Origin: Streptomyces sp. Edi2
GTDB lineage: Bacteria > Actinomycetota > Actinomycetes > Streptomycetales > Streptomycetaceae
DNA length: 64,000 nucleotides
Direction: 5' to 3'
Assembly (NCBI RefSeq): GCF_040253635.1
Contig: NZ_JBEJGX010000003.1
Location: 7,341,501 to 7,405,500, forward strand
This document shows positions 43,467 through 52,109 of the stretch, in pieces; position 1 is the first letter of the stretch; each line of letters begins with the position of its first letter. The notes beneath the pieces are model-generated. The model saw nothing but the letters and a program-made list of their open reading frames with translations, had not been told where the DNA came from and ran no database searches. Both the position numbers and the translations under genes were made by a program.

Positions 43467-45272
43467 TCAGGCGACCAGCGCTCCCAAGAGGGCCACGCCC
43501 GCCAGGAACCAGGCGACATAGTCCCCCACATGCCCGGAGTGCAGCCGCCGCAGTGGGGTGAACCACCGTGCCGGTTCGCCGGCCGGCTGCCGTACGGCCC
43601 GGACCGCGAGCGCCGCGGCCAGGGCCGTGGACAGCAGGCCCCACAGCACACCGGCTGCCGTCCAGTGCGGTGGGGGAGCGGTCGCGGGCTGCGCAGGACG
43701 GCCGTACAGCACGGCCGAGAGAGAGGCGTGGTGGTCGGTGAAGAGGTCCGCGGCGTGCCCCACGCCCGTGCGCAGGCCGGGCACCAGCCCCACCGCCAGG
43801 GCCCCGGCGAGCAGGAGCGCCGGGACCGCGAGCATGGATTCCGGGATGCGGGTCAGGTGCCCGCCGCGGGTCTCCGGTTCCTCCGCCTTGCCCGTGGTCT
43901 CTTCCGGGGCGTCGGGCGGACGGGTACCGAGACCGAGGAACACCCGGGCTCCGGCCCGTAGCACGGCGCCGCCGGTCACCGCCGAGGCCAGTACGAACAG
44001 CGCGGTCACCCAGCCCCCCGCGGCCTCCTCGGTGACCGCCTTGCCCAGCGCGGTGCCGAACGGGGGCAGCCCGGCAAGGGCCAGTCCGCCCAGTGTGAAC
44101 ATGGCCCCCACCCACGGCAGCTCCCGCCCTCTGCCGTGCAGTTGGTGCTCGTCGACGCTGCCGTAGCGGTCCAGCAGGATTCCCACGCAGGCGAACAGTG
44201 CCGCCTTCACCCCGGCGTGTGCCAGCACATACAGGGCGACCCCGCCGGTCCCCTCCGGGCCCAGCTGTGCCAGGCCCGTCAGGAACAGTCCGGTGTGCGC
44301 CACCGTGGAGTAGGCGAGCAGGCGCTTGAGGTGGCGCTGCTGCCAGCACATCACCGAACCCAGCAGGGCCGTCAGCGCACCCAGGGCCAGCAGCGCCCGG
44401 TGCACGTCCGGAGCCGGGACGCCGCCGGGGCCGGCGAAGACGGTCCAGTAGATCCGGGCCGTCCCGTACACGCCCAGTTCGACCATCGCCCCCGACAGGA
44501 GCATGCACACCGGAGTCGGCGCCACCGCGTGCGCGTCGGCGAGCCAGAAGTGGAACGGCACCGCGGCGGCCTTGACGAGCAGTCCGGTGGTGACGAGGAC
44601 GAAGGCGGCGATCACCAGCGCGTCCGGGCCGCCGCCGGCGTGTGCGTCGAGCGCCCGGCCGATCTGCGCGAGGCCCAGTTCACCGGTCCGGGCGTAGAGC
44701 AGGGCGATGCCCGACAACATGGCGTAGGCGCCGAGGGAGTTGACGATCCCGAACACCAGGCCGCCCTGAACGGCGCGGGCCTCCTCGACCCGGTAGCCGG
44801 TCAGCGCGTAGGCGACCACGCTCATCAACTCGAAGAAGACGAAGGCGTTGAAGAGGTCGCCGGTCAGGACGAAGCCGCACATGCCCGCCTGGAAGAGCAG
44901 TACGAGTCCGGGGAAGGAGCCGGCATGGCGGTGCGGGGGTTCGTCGAAGTACCGCCAGGCGTAGGCGAGCGAGGCCACCACCAGCAGCGAGACCAGCACG
45001 GCGAGCCCGAGGCCGATCCGGTCGCCGACCAGCACGATGCCGACGCTCACTCCGTGGTGCGGCTGCCAGCCGCCCACCCACTCGACGGGGAGAGCACGGG
45101 ACCACGTGGTGGCGGCCGCGGCGAACAGGGCCAGGGCCGCGGCCGCCGCGGCGAACAGCAGGGCCAGCACCTCGGCGGCGTACCGCGGCAGCCGTCGCCC
45201 CGCTCCCACCAGCACCGCGGCGCCGAACATCAAAACGGCCACGATCAGCGGCAGGCTCCGCGCGGCGGTCAC
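43467..45272 (-). CDS. mrpD: MrpD/MbhH-type proton-conducting antiporter subunit
   Basis: A 601-aa integral membrane protein of the NuoL/M/N family, with about 14-16 helices. Key features are the helix with FELMSVVAYALTGYRVEEARAVQG, the central KAAAVPFHFWLADAHAVAPTPVCMLLSGAM, and the QQRHLKRLLAYSTVAHTGLFL lysine helix. It translocates H+ in exchange for Na+/K+. A long C-terminal extension contains a charged loop near 510 (PEETTGKAEEPETRGGHL). GTG 45272 overlaps the MrpC stop (GTGA). It is the last gene of the antiporter operon. Confidence 0.9.
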   Translation of the reverse strand: MTAARSLPLIVAVLMFGAAVLVGAGRRLPRYAAEVLALLFAAAAAALALFAAAATTWSRALPVEWVGGWQPHHGVSVGIVLVGDRIGLGLAVLVSLLVVASLAYAWRYFDEPPHRHAGSFPGLVLLFQAGMCGFVLTGDLFNAFVFFELMSVVAYALTGYRVEEARAVQGGLVFGIVNSLGAYAMLSGIALLYARTGELGLAQIGRALDAHAGGGPDALVIAAFVLVTTGLLVKAAAVPFHFWLADAHAVAPTPVCMLLSGAMVELGVYGTARIYWTVFAGPGGVPAPDVHRALLALGALTALLGSVMCWQQRHLKRLLAYSTVAHTGLFLTGLAQLGPEGTGGVALYVLAHAGVKAALFACVGILLDRYGSVDEHQLHGRGRELPWVGAMFTLGGLALAGLPPFGTALGKAVTEEAAGGWVTALFVLASAVTGGAVLRAGARVFLGLGTRPPDAPEETTGKAEEPETRGGHLTRIPESMLAVPALLLAGALAVGLVPGLRTGVGHAADLFTDHHASLSAVLYGRPAQPATAPPPHWTAAGVLWGLLSTALAAALAVRAVRQPAGEPARWFTPLRRLHSGHVGDYVAWFLAGVALLGALVA

Positions 45273-45616
45273 CCCCGCAGCTCCGAGAGCTCGTCGGGAT
45301 CCACTGTCCGGTGCCGCTTGGCGATCTGGATCACCAGGGACAGCAACAGTGCGGTGACGGTCGCCCCGATGACGATGTCGGTGAGGGTGAGGGCCTGGAC
45401 GACGGGGTCGACGACCGGACGCGAGCCAGGGGCGATATCGGAGAAGACCGGGGCGGTGCCGCCCTTGCGGTAGCCGATGGCGAGCAGCAGTACATAGGTC
45501 GAGGCCTGGCAGACCGCGAGGCAGCCCACCGCATGGATGAGGTTGCGGCTGGTGGCCAGCCCGTAGCAGCCGATCAGGAACAGCCACCCCGCCAGCACAT
45601 ACGGCAGCACGTTCAT
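45269..45616 (-). CDS. mrpC: MrpC/MbhG (NuoK-like) antiporter subunit
   Basis: A 115-aa protein with three helices (VLPYVLAGWLFLIGCYGLATS; AVGCLAVCQASTYVLLLAIGY; LTDIVIGATVTALLLSLVIQI). The loop between helices 2 and 3 (KGGTAPVFSDIAPGSRPVVDPVVQALTLTDIVIG) is characteristic of MrpC/NuoK-type subunits. It is coupled at both ends: four-base overlaps with the MnhB-like gene and mrpD. Confidence 0.92.
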   Translation of the reverse strand: MNVLPYVLAGWLFLIGCYGLATSRNLIHAVGCLAVCQASTYVLLLAIGYRKGGTAPVFSDIAPGSRPVVDPVVQALTLTDIVIGATVTALLLSLVIQIAKRHRTVDPDELSELRG

Positions 45617-46371
45617 GCGGTGCCCTCCGCCCCGGCGTCCTGTGGTTCCTCCTCGATCTCCACTGCCTGGTCCAGGAAACGGGCCAGCAGGACCACGACG
45701 CCGGCCGCCACCTCCACCCCGATCGCGGCATTGAGCAGCGGGACGGTGCCGCCGGAGGCGAGGGTGTTGAAGGTGCCGTAGGGCAGGTAGTTCGTCAGGA
45801 AGGCCGCGCCGGTCAGCAGCGCGGCGGCACCCAGCAGGAGGTAGCCGGCCTCGCCCGCGGCGTCCGCCACCTCGTACCGGCCGACCGGGCGGATCCGCTC
45901 CAGCGCCTGGTAGTCCACCGCGATGTAGAGCAGGTGCAGGGAGGTCGCCACCACCACGCCGCCCTGGAAGCCACCGCCGGGGCTGAGCTGGCCGTGGGCG
46001 ACGACGTACAGCCCGATGAGCAGGGTGACCGGCAGGGCGAGCAGGGCGTAACGGCGTACCTGCGGGGCCACCCGGACCGGCTGGGGCGGCAGCCGGTCCT
46101 CGTCCCGGGTCTGCCGCAGCAGCACCACGGTGCCCAGGACGGAGCCGAAGAGGATGGACTCCTCACCGAGGGTGTCCAGGGCCCGCTGGTCGAAGTTGAC
46201 CGAGGAGACGGTGTTGGCGGTGTGCCGGGCGAGGGCGGCGTCCACCGCCCGGTCGCCGTAGGGGTGCCACCGCCCGCCGAACGCGGGCAGATCGCGACAG
46301 GCCAGCAGGTAGAGCACGGCCGTCCCCAGACCCCCGGCGATCAGCACCCACAGGCGCATCCGTGTGCTCAC
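45613..46371 (-). CDS. MbhE-MrpB fused antiporter subunit
   Basis: A 252-aa membrane protein. Residues 1-85 resemble MbhE, the tail module of MrpA (VNFDQRALDTLGEESILFGSVLGTVVLL). Residues about 105-240 are MrpB/MnhB: LALPVTLLIGLYVVAHGQLSPGGGFQGGVVVATSLHLLYIA, with the conserved GGGFQGG loop. GTG 46371 has GGAGGA upstream and overlaps the preceding gene stop. The fusion replaces what is elsewhere the C-terminal part of MrpA plus MrpB. Confidence 0.86.
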   Translation of the reverse strand: MSTRMRLWVLIAGGLGTAVLYLLACRDLPAFGGRWHPYGDRAVDAALARHTANTVSSVNFDQRALDTLGEESILFGSVLGTVVLLRQTRDEDRLPPQPVRVAPQVRRYALLALPVTLLIGLYVVAHGQLSPGGGFQGGVVVATSLHLLYIAVDYQALERIRPVGRYEVADAAGEAGYLLLGAAALLTGAAFLTNYLPYGTFNTLASGGTVPLLNAAIGVEVAAGVVVLLARFLDQAVEIEEEPQDAGAEGTA

Positions 46372-46637
46372 CCGGACTCCTCCCGGCGCTCGCTGCGGGC
46401 CTTGCGGCGCACCTTGCGTACGGTCAGCAGCACCATCAGCGGCGTCAGCGCGGAGCCGACCGCGAGCTGGGAGAGCGCGACATCGGGCGCCTGCAGCAGC
46501 AGGAACAGTGTGGCGAGCGCCAGGCCGAACAGCGACATCACAAAGGACTGCCGTACGGGATCGCGTACGAGAACGGTCCCGGTCCCGGCCGCGGCCACCA
46601 GCAGCAGACCGAGCAGCAGCGGCAGATCGTCAGCCAT
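46368..46637 (-). CDS. MbhD (DUF4040)-type antiporter subunit
   Basis: An 89-aa three-helix protein: LPLLLGLLLVAAAGTGTVLV, VRQSFVMSLFGLALATLFLLLQAPDVALSQLAVGSALTPLMVLLTV. The APDVALSQLAVG motif is diagnostic of the MbhD/DUF4040 module, normally found inside MrpA. ATG 46637 is chosen because it overlaps the end of the MrpF-G gene by eight bases with GGAGGG ahead. A longer frame to 46661 is unnecessary. Confidence 0.88.
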   Translation of the reverse strand: MADDLPLLLGLLLVAAAGTGTVLVRDPVRQSFVMSLFGLALATLFLLLQAPDVALSQLAVGSALTPLMVLLTVRKVRRKARSERREESG

Positions 46638-47121
46638 CGTGTGCTCCCTCCGTAGGTGCACCGGGCCCGGGCCCGGCCGTGGCGGCGGCGTGCACCGCGC
46701 GGGTGGTGCTCCAGCTGCCGAGTACCAACAGGGCCCCGATCACCAGGAGTTTCCCCAGGGCCCGGCCGGGGCCGGTGACGAGGCACAAGGGCAGCAGCAC
46801 CGCCGGCACCGCCAGGTAGTTCAGGGCCGTCGCCGCCCGCAGCGCACGCGGCCGCGGCGGCCGGTCCGCCAACTGGTCGGCGAGCAGCCGCACATAGAGC
46901 AGGGTCCCGGCCGGCCCGAGCACCGCGAGCACCAGGGCCGTATCGATGTAGGCCGTGCGGCGAAAGCCCTGCGCCAGCAGGAGGAAGACCAGGCACAGGA
47001 GGGTGCTGGTCAGATTCTGTGCGGGTACCCGGCGGCGGACCGGGCCGGTGGCAGCCGCCCACGCGGCCGGTGCCACCAGGCAGAGCAGCAGCGCGGTGCC
47101 CGCGGCGGTCCAGGTGTTCAC
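46630..47121 (-). CDS. MrpF-MrpG-like fused antiporter subunit
   Basis: A 163-aa membrane protein starting at GTG 47121 (NTWTAAGTALLLCLVAPAAWAAATGPVRRR). Residues 1-90 fit MrpF (NLTSTLLCLVFLLLAQGFRRTAYIDTALVLAVLGPAGTLLYVRLL). The second part (LNYLAVPAVLLPLCLVTGPGRALGKLLVIGALLVLGSWSTTRAVH) resembles the end of MrpG but lacks the usual RLHA motif. It could instead be a lone MrpF with an extension. The start overlaps the mrpE-like stop (GTGA). Confidence 0.75.
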   Translation of the reverse strand: MNTWTAAGTALLLCLVAPAAWAAATGPVRRRVPAQNLTSTLLCLVFLLLAQGFRRTAYIDTALVLAVLGPAGTLLYVRLLADQLADRPPRPRALRAATALNYLAVPAVLLPLCLVTGPGRALGKLLVIGALLVLGSWSTTRAVHAAATAGPGPGAPTEGAHDG

Positions 47122-47294
47122 CGGGCACCCGCGGCTCGCCGCGCGCGGCACGCGACAGCCGCCGCGATCAGTCCGGCACCGGCCCCGACCAGCCACTCCA
47201 GGGTGTCCACGGGTCCGATCAGAACGATCCACAACAGGGTCAACGCCGCCCACCACAGGAGCAGTTCGGCACCCGTCACCAGCCGTCGTGCCAC
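47118..47294 (-). CDS. Short MrpE-like subunit, first gene of the antiporter operon
   Basis: A 58-aa frame: MARRLVTGAELLLWWAALTLLWIVLIGPVDTLEWLVGAGAGLIAAAVACRARR. Two hydrophobic helices match the N-terminal part of MrpE, which is normally about 160 aa. GTG 47294 has GGGAGG eight bases ahead, and the stop overlaps the next start (GTGA), which strongly supports that it is translated. It is a minimal MrpE; the cytosolic domain is missing. Confidence 0.8.
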   Translation of the reverse strand: MARRLVTGAELLLWWAALTLLWIVLIGPVDTLEWLVGAGAGLIAAAVACRARRAAGAR

Positions 47295-47536
47295 CGTGTA
47301 CGCACCTCCCGCCGACCGGTTACCCGGCCCACAGGCTCACATGCGCCGGCCCGCACGCCTCGTCACCGCGCCGCGGAGTACCTCCGTCGGAGGTGCGGCA
47401 GAGCGCGCTGCACGGCGCCCGACGCCATCGATGAAGGGGAAGCTTCCGCTGTCCTCGGCGAAGGAGAAAAGGGAGGGAGGCAGAGAGGCAGAGAGGAATA
47501 CCCACTCCTTGCCATTTTTAACTTATAGCGCACTGG

Positions 47537-47556
47537 GGGGCTTGCGGCAAGGCCCC
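47537..47556 (+). promoter_or_regulatory. Rifamycin-associated element (RAE) upstream of helR
   Basis: The 20 bases at 47537-47556 form the inverted repeat GGGGCTTGC-GGCAAGGCCCC known as the rifamycin-associated element, found ahead of actinobacterial rifamycin-inactivation and helR genes and needed for rifamycin induction. It lies 128 bases upstream of the helR start. Match by memory; spacing to the promoter cannot be fixed here. Confidence 0.82.
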
Positions 47557-47683
47557 GGCCGTGGGGCAGAATCGCGGGCCGAGGTCAGAAACCTGAGGAA
47601 ATGGGGGATACACGAAGTGCGTTTGTTTTTGTCGGTGTATGGGGTGTGCGGCGAGGTCGCGGCCCCGGACCGGAGCCGTTGAG

Positions 47684-49831
47684 ATGAACCCTTTGACCAC
47701 CAGCGCGTTCGACCTTCCCGACCGCCTTGCCGCCAAGGCCGATCCGGCGCTGACCGACGGCGACGAGCGGCACTTCGCGGCCCTCTCCGAGAGCCTTGAC
47801 CAGGCGATCGCCGAACTCTCCGATCGCCTCGACGCCGCGCGCAGGGCACCTGGCGGCCTCGGCCGGGGCGCGATGGACCGGGACGCGGAGATCCACCGGC
47901 TGACCGGCCGGCTGCGTGCGCTGCGCCGCTTCGGACTGGACCTGTGCCTGGGCCATTTCGTCCGCACGGACCACCCCGAGCCCGTGTACATCGGACGTCT
48001 CGGCCTCACCGACAGCGCGGGGCGGCGGCTGCTGCTCGACTGGCGCTCCCCGGCGGCCGAGCCGTTCTTCGCGGCGACCCACGCCCGCCCGATGGGCCTG
48101 GCGAGCCGCCGCAGGTACCGCTGGACCCGTGGCCGGATCAGCGACTACTGGGACGAGGTGTTCACCACCGACGGGCGCGAGGGGCACGCCGCGCTCGACG
48201 ACCAGTCCGCGTTCATCGCCGCCCTGGGCAGCAGCCGGTCGGCCCGGATGCGCGATGTGCTCGCCACCCTCCAGGCCGACCAGGACGCCGTGATCCGCAC
48301 GGGGTCCCGCGGCGCTCTCGTCGTCGACGGCGGCCCGGGGACGGGCAAGACCGTCGTCGCGCTGCACCGCGCCGCCCACCTCCTCTACTCCGACCCCCGC
48401 CTCGGTCACCGTCGCGGCGGTGTGCTGTTCGTCGGTCCGAGCCGGCCCTACCTGTCCTACGTCGCCGATGTCCTGCCCAGCCTCGGCGAGGAGGGCGTGC
48501 AGACCTGCACCCTGCGCGACCTCGTCACCGAGGGCGCCGCAGCGGCGAGTGAAGCCGATCCGGACGTGGCCCGGCTGAAGTCGTCCGCCGGCCTGGTGAA
48601 GGCGATCGAGCCGGCCGTCGGCATCTACGAGGAGCCGCCCACCGAGGGGATGACGGTCTCGACCCACTGGTCCGACATCTGGCTGAGCGCCGAGGACTGG
48701 GCGGCGGCGTTCGCAGCAGTGGAACCGGGCACCCCGCACAACGAGGCGCGCGACCAGATCCGGGAGGAACTGTTCACGATCCTGATCGACAAGGACGACA
48801 GCGATGCCCCGCCCGAGCTGTTGCGGAGGTCGCTGCTGCAGGACCGGGAGCTGATCCGGACCCTCCACCGCGCCTGGCCGATGCTCGACGCGAGTGACCT
48901 CGTCGGAGACCTGTGGTCGGTGCCCGCCTATCTGCGCAAGTGCGCGCCCTGGCTCGGTCCCGACGAGATCCGGCGGCTGCAGCGCACGGACGCCCGGGCC
49001 TGGACGGTGTCGGACCTGCCGCTCCTGGACGCGGCACGGCAGCGGCTCGGCGACCCGGAGGCGTCCGTACGCACGCGCCGGCACGCTGCGGCCGTCGCCG
49101 CCGAACGGGCGCGCCGGGCGGATGTCATCGACGGCATCCTGGCGGCCGATGACGACGGCGAGGGCGCGGTGACGATGCTGCGCGGACAGGACCTGCAGGA
49201 CACCCTGATCGACGAGGGGGCGCTGCCCGGCGCCGAACCGGACCTGCTCGCCGGCCCGTTCGCCCACATCGTCGTGGACGAGGCCCAGGAACTGACCGAC
49301 GCCGAGTGGCAGATGCTGCTGCTGCGCTGCCCGTCCCGGAGCTTCACCATCGTCGGTGACCGCGCCCAGGCCAGGCACGGGTTCACCGAGTCGTGGCAGG
49401 AACGGCTCGAAAGGGCCGGGCTCGACCGGATCTCCGTGGCCTCCCTGAACATCAACTACCGCACACCGGAAGAGATCATGGCGGAGGCCGAGCCGGTCAT
49501 CCGCGCGGTCCTCCCGGACGCCAATGTGCCGGCCTCCCTCCGCAGCAGCGGCATCCCCGTCGTCCACGGATCCGTCGCGGACCGGGACGCGGTGCTCGAT
49601 GCCTGGCTCGCCGCGCATGCCGACGGAATCGCCTGCGTCATCGGCGATCCCACGTTCCGGGCGACACCCCGCGTCCGGTCGCTGACACCGGAGCTGTCGA
49701 AGGGGCTCGAATTCGATCTGGTCGTCCTGATCGACCCGGAGACGTTCGGCAAGGGCATCGAAGGAGCCGTGGACCGCTATGTCGCGATGACCCGCGCGAC
49801 CCGGCAACTCGTCATCCTCACCAGCCCCTGA
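47684..49831 (+). CDS. helR: HelR: RNA polymerase recycling motor ATPase (HelD-like helicase)
   Basis: A 715-aa superfamily-1 helicase-like ATPase of the HelD/HelR type. The charged N-terminus (ERHFAALSESLDQAIAELSDRLDAARR) would form the coiled-coil arm. LLLDWRSPAAEPFFAATHA precedes Walker A GGPGTGKT at about 217. The DEAQ box (VDEAQELTDAEW) is at about 530 and the C-terminal SKGLEFDLVVLIDPE ends the motor. HelR displaces rifamycin-stalled RNA polymerase from DNA and confers tolerance. ATG 47684 has GGAG eight bases ahead. Its upstream RAE argues strongly for rifamycin inducibility. Confidence 0.93.
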   Translation: MNPLTTSAFDLPDRLAAKADPALTDGDERHFAALSESLDQAIAELSDRLDAARRAPGGLGRGAMDRDAEIHRLTGRLRALRRFGLDLCLGHFVRTDHPEPVYIGRLGLTDSAGRRLLLDWRSPAAEPFFAATHARPMGLASRRRYRWTRGRISDYWDEVFTTDGREGHAALDDQSAFIAALGSSRSARMRDVLATLQADQDAVIRTGSRGALVVDGGPGTGKTVVALHRAAHLLYSDPRLGHRRGGVLFVGPSRPYLSYVADVLPSLGEEGVQTCTLRDLVTEGAAAASEADPDVARLKSSAGLVKAIEPAVGIYEEPPTEGMTVSTHWSDIWLSAEDWAAAFAAVEPGTPHNEARDQIREELFTILIDKDDSDAPPELLRRSLLQDRELIRTLHRAWPMLDASDLVGDLWSVPAYLRKCAPWLGPDEIRRLQRTDARAWTVSDLPLLDAARQRLGDPEASVRTRRHAAAVAAERARRADVIDGILAADDDGEGAVTMLRGQDLQDTLIDEGALPGAEPDLLAGPFAHIVVDEAQELTDAEWQMLLLRCPSRSFTIVGDRAQARHGFTESWQERLERAGLDRISVASLNINYRTPEEIMAEAEPVIRAVLPDANVPASLRSSGIPVVHGSVADRDAVLDAWLAAHADGIACVIGDPTFRATPRVRSLTPELSKGLEFDLVVLIDPETFGKGIEGAVDRYVAMTRATRQLVILTSP

Positions 49832-49886
49832 CGCCGGCCGCACTCCCGCCTCGGTGACCTCCGGGCGTCTTCGGGGCGGCTCTACC

Positions 49887-51233
49887 ATGGCGTGCGTGAC
49901 AAGCGATCCGGACAGTGCGCAGCGGCCCTCGAGTGCGCGGGCGCGCGGAGTGCAACAGCGGTGGGTGTCCACCCTCCGTCCCTTACGCGGGGAGCTCCTG
50001 GACTTCTCCTCCCGTCCGCTGCCGACTCTCCACCGGGCGCGCAACCGGGTGCTCCGCCAGCTCCCGCTCGTCCTCGCGGGGCTGTTCACGCTCTATCTCG
50101 TCGTGCCGGGAGCGGACGTGGTCGCCGAGCGGCTGCAGATGCCCTGGCCCGTACCGGTGCTGCTCGCGTGCCTCCAGGCGGCGTCCGTGCCGCTGAGCCT
50201 GGCCCGGCCGGTGGCCGCCTGGTGGCTGTCGCTCGTGGCCATGGTGCCGTTCCCGCTGCTGCTGGTGGCGCTCGGTGCCCCGCCCGCCCGGGACACGCCC
50301 TGGCCGTGGACGGAGCCGGGGTTCCTGGCGCACCTGGTCGTGACGCTGATCGTCGCCTGGCGGGTCAGCGCCCGGCTGTTCGTCACCCAGTGGCTGCTGA
50401 CCCTGCTCGTCAGCGGCGTGCTCGCGGTGGTGCTGCGGCCCCAGGGCGCGGGGCAGGGGATGTACGCCTTCGGGATACTGTCCGGCGTCGGACTGCTGCT
50501 GCTGGCCGCCGTGCGCGGACGCAGGGAAGCGCAGCGGCAGCTGCGACGGCAGGAAAAGCTCACCGAGATCGAACGGTTCCGCCGGACGCTGCTGGAGGAA
50601 CGGGCCCGCATCGCGCGGGAACTGCACGATGTCGTGGCGCACCACATGTCCGTCGTCGCCGTACAGGCGGAAGCCGCGCCGTATCTGGTCGCCGATCCGC
50701 CGGAGGCGATGCGCGAGAGCTTCGGCAGCATCCGGCACAATGCGCTGGCCGCCCTGACCGAACTCCGCCACATCCTGGGCATGATGCGGTCCGACGGCCC
50801 CGGTGCGCAGGGCGAGGACGGCAAATATGTGCCGCAGCCGACCCTGGACAACCTCGGCGAACTGGTCGGCAATGTACGGGCGGCCGGACTGACCGTCGAG
50901 ACGGACATAACCGGCACCCCGCGGACCCTGCCCCACCACGTCGAACTCTCGGCGTTCCGGATCACTCAGGAAGCGCTGAGCAATGTGCTGCGCCACGCCC
51001 CGGGCGCACAGGTCAGGGTCGAGCTGACCTATGGGGACGCCGAGCTCGGGGTGCAGGTGACCAACAGCCCGGTCACCGTCACCGCGCAGCGCCAGAGCGG
51101 CACGGGACACGGTGTTCTCGGTATGCAGGAGCGGGCCTCCATGCTCGGCGGCACCCTGCATGTGGGGCGTACGAGGGACGGATGGTTCGAGGTACGGGCC
51201 TTGCTGCCCACCGGCCGGAGTGAGGACTCATGA
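49887..51233 (+). CDS. NarL-type sensor histidine kinase
   Basis: A 448-aa HisKA_3 sensor kinase. About four to six membrane helices lie in residues 50-205 (LVLAGLFTLYLVV, VLLACLQAASVPLSL, VVTLIVAWRVSARL, ILSGVGLLLLAAVRG). Then comes the phosphoacceptor box RARIARELHDVVAHHMSVVAVQ with His at about 246. The HATPase domain contains ITQEALSNVLRHAPGAQV and the GTGHGVLGMQERASMLGG G-box. It has no large external sensor. ATG 49887 or GTG 49896 could start it. It overlaps the response regulator by four bases. Confidence 0.9.
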   Translation: MACVTSDPDSAQRPSSARARGVQQRWVSTLRPLRGELLDFSSRPLPTLHRARNRVLRQLPLVLAGLFTLYLVVPGADVVAERLQMPWPVPVLLACLQAASVPLSLARPVAAWWLSLVAMVPFPLLLVALGAPPARDTPWPWTEPGFLAHLVVTLIVAWRVSARLFVTQWLLTLLVSGVLAVVLRPQGAGQGMYAFGILSGVGLLLLAAVRGRREAQRQLRRQEKLTEIERFRRTLLEERARIARELHDVVAHHMSVVAVQAEAAPYLVADPPEAMRESFGSIRHNALAALTELRHILGMMRSDGPGAQGEDGKYVPQPTLDNLGELVGNVRAAGLTVETDITGTPRTLPHHVELSAFRITQEALSNVLRHAPGAQVRVELTYGDAELGVQVTNSPVTVTAQRQSGTGHGVLGMQERASMLGGTLHVGRTRDGWFEVRALLPTGRSEDS

Positions 51234-51889
51234 CGATTCGCGTGCTGATCGCCGACGACCAGGCGATGATCCGGGGGAGCTTCGCGATCCTGCTCAACGC
51301 GCAGCCGGACATCGAGGTCGTGGGGGAGGCGGACAACGGCGCGGAGGCCGTCCGTCAGGTGGCCGAACGCGCCCCGGACGTCGTGCTGATGGACATCCGG
51401 ATGCCGGAGCTCGACGGCCTGGAGGCCACCCGCCGCATCACCGGCAGCGGCAGCCTCACCAAGATCCTCATGCTCACCACCTTCGATCTGGACGAGTATG
51501 TGTACGAGGCACTGCGCGCCGGGGCCAGCGGGTTCCTGCTCAAGGACTCCTCGGCCCACGAACTCGCCGCCGCCGTACGCACCATCGCCACCGGCGGCGC
51601 CCTGCTCGCCCCGACCGTCACCAAGCGGCTGATCGAGGAGTTCTCCAAGCGGGGCGCACCCCGCGCGCCCCGCCGGGACCGGGTGGCGGATCTGACCGAA
51701 CGCGAGACCGAGGTGCTCCGCCTGATCGCCCAGGGACTGTCCAACGCCGAGCTCGCCGAGCAGCTGGTCATCGCCGAGCAGACCGTGAAGACCCATGTCG
51801 GGCGCATTCTGGTCAAGTTGCAGCTGCGTGACCGTACGCAGGCCGCGGTATACGCGTACGAAGCGGGGCTGGTGGTCGCCGGGGAGTGA
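51230..51889 (+). CDS. NarL/LuxR-family response regulator
   Basis: A 219-aa regulator. The receiver domain has the acidic pocket IADDQ and phospho-acceptor Asp55 in VVLMDIRMPELDG, Thr in MLTTFD, and Lys in GFLLKDSS. A LuxR HTH follows at about 150-210 (LTERETEVLRLIAQGLSNAELAEQLVIAEQTVKTHVGRILVKL). It is phosphorylated by the overlapping kinase. Targets are unknown. It lies just upstream of the NRPS cluster on the same strand and may or may not control it. Confidence 0.94.
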   Translation: MTIRVLIADDQAMIRGSFAILLNAQPDIEVVGEADNGAEAVRQVAERAPDVVLMDIRMPELDGLEATRRITGSGSLTKILMLTTFDLDEYVYEALRAGASGFLLKDSSAHELAAAVRTIATGGALLAPTVTKRLIEEFSKRGAPRAPRRDRVADLTERETEVLRLIAQGLSNAELAEQLVIAEQTVKTHVGRILVKLQLRDRTQAAVYAYEAGLVVAGE

Positions 51890-51918
51890 CCGCCCGGCCC
51901 CCCGCGGCCCTGCGGCGC

Positions 51919-51933
51919 GGCGCCTCCGGCGCC
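51919..51933 (+). terminator. Hairpin after the two-component system
   Basis: GGCGCC-TCC-GGCGCC lies 30 bases after the response-regulator stop, within a GC-rich run. The core is a short strong hairpin. It could separate the two-component operon from the biosynthetic cluster. Confidence 0.45.
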
Positions 51934-52070
51934 CCGCGAGGTCCCCCGGGGGCGGTCGTCGTCCCGTTCGTACGGCGCCGGGCGGAGCGATAACCCCGGG
52001 GTTCCAAACCAATATCTCGCCAATAATGCGGCGTCCTAGCGTCGTTACCGGCCATTGCACAGATGCTGAA

Positions 52071-52090
52071 GAACGTCCGGCCGGACGTTC
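52071..52090. promoter_or_regulatory. Perfect 20-bp palindrome upstream of the NRPS gene
   Basis: GAACGTCCGG is followed immediately by its exact reverse complement, ending 19 bases before the NRPS GTG. The flanking DNA is AT-rich by local standards (CCAATATCTCGCCAATAATG, 52009 onward), as expected of a promoter. It is a strong candidate operator, or an RNA hairpin in the leader. Confidence 0.65.
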
Positions 52091-52109
52091 GCGATGGAAG
52101 GTAACGCGA

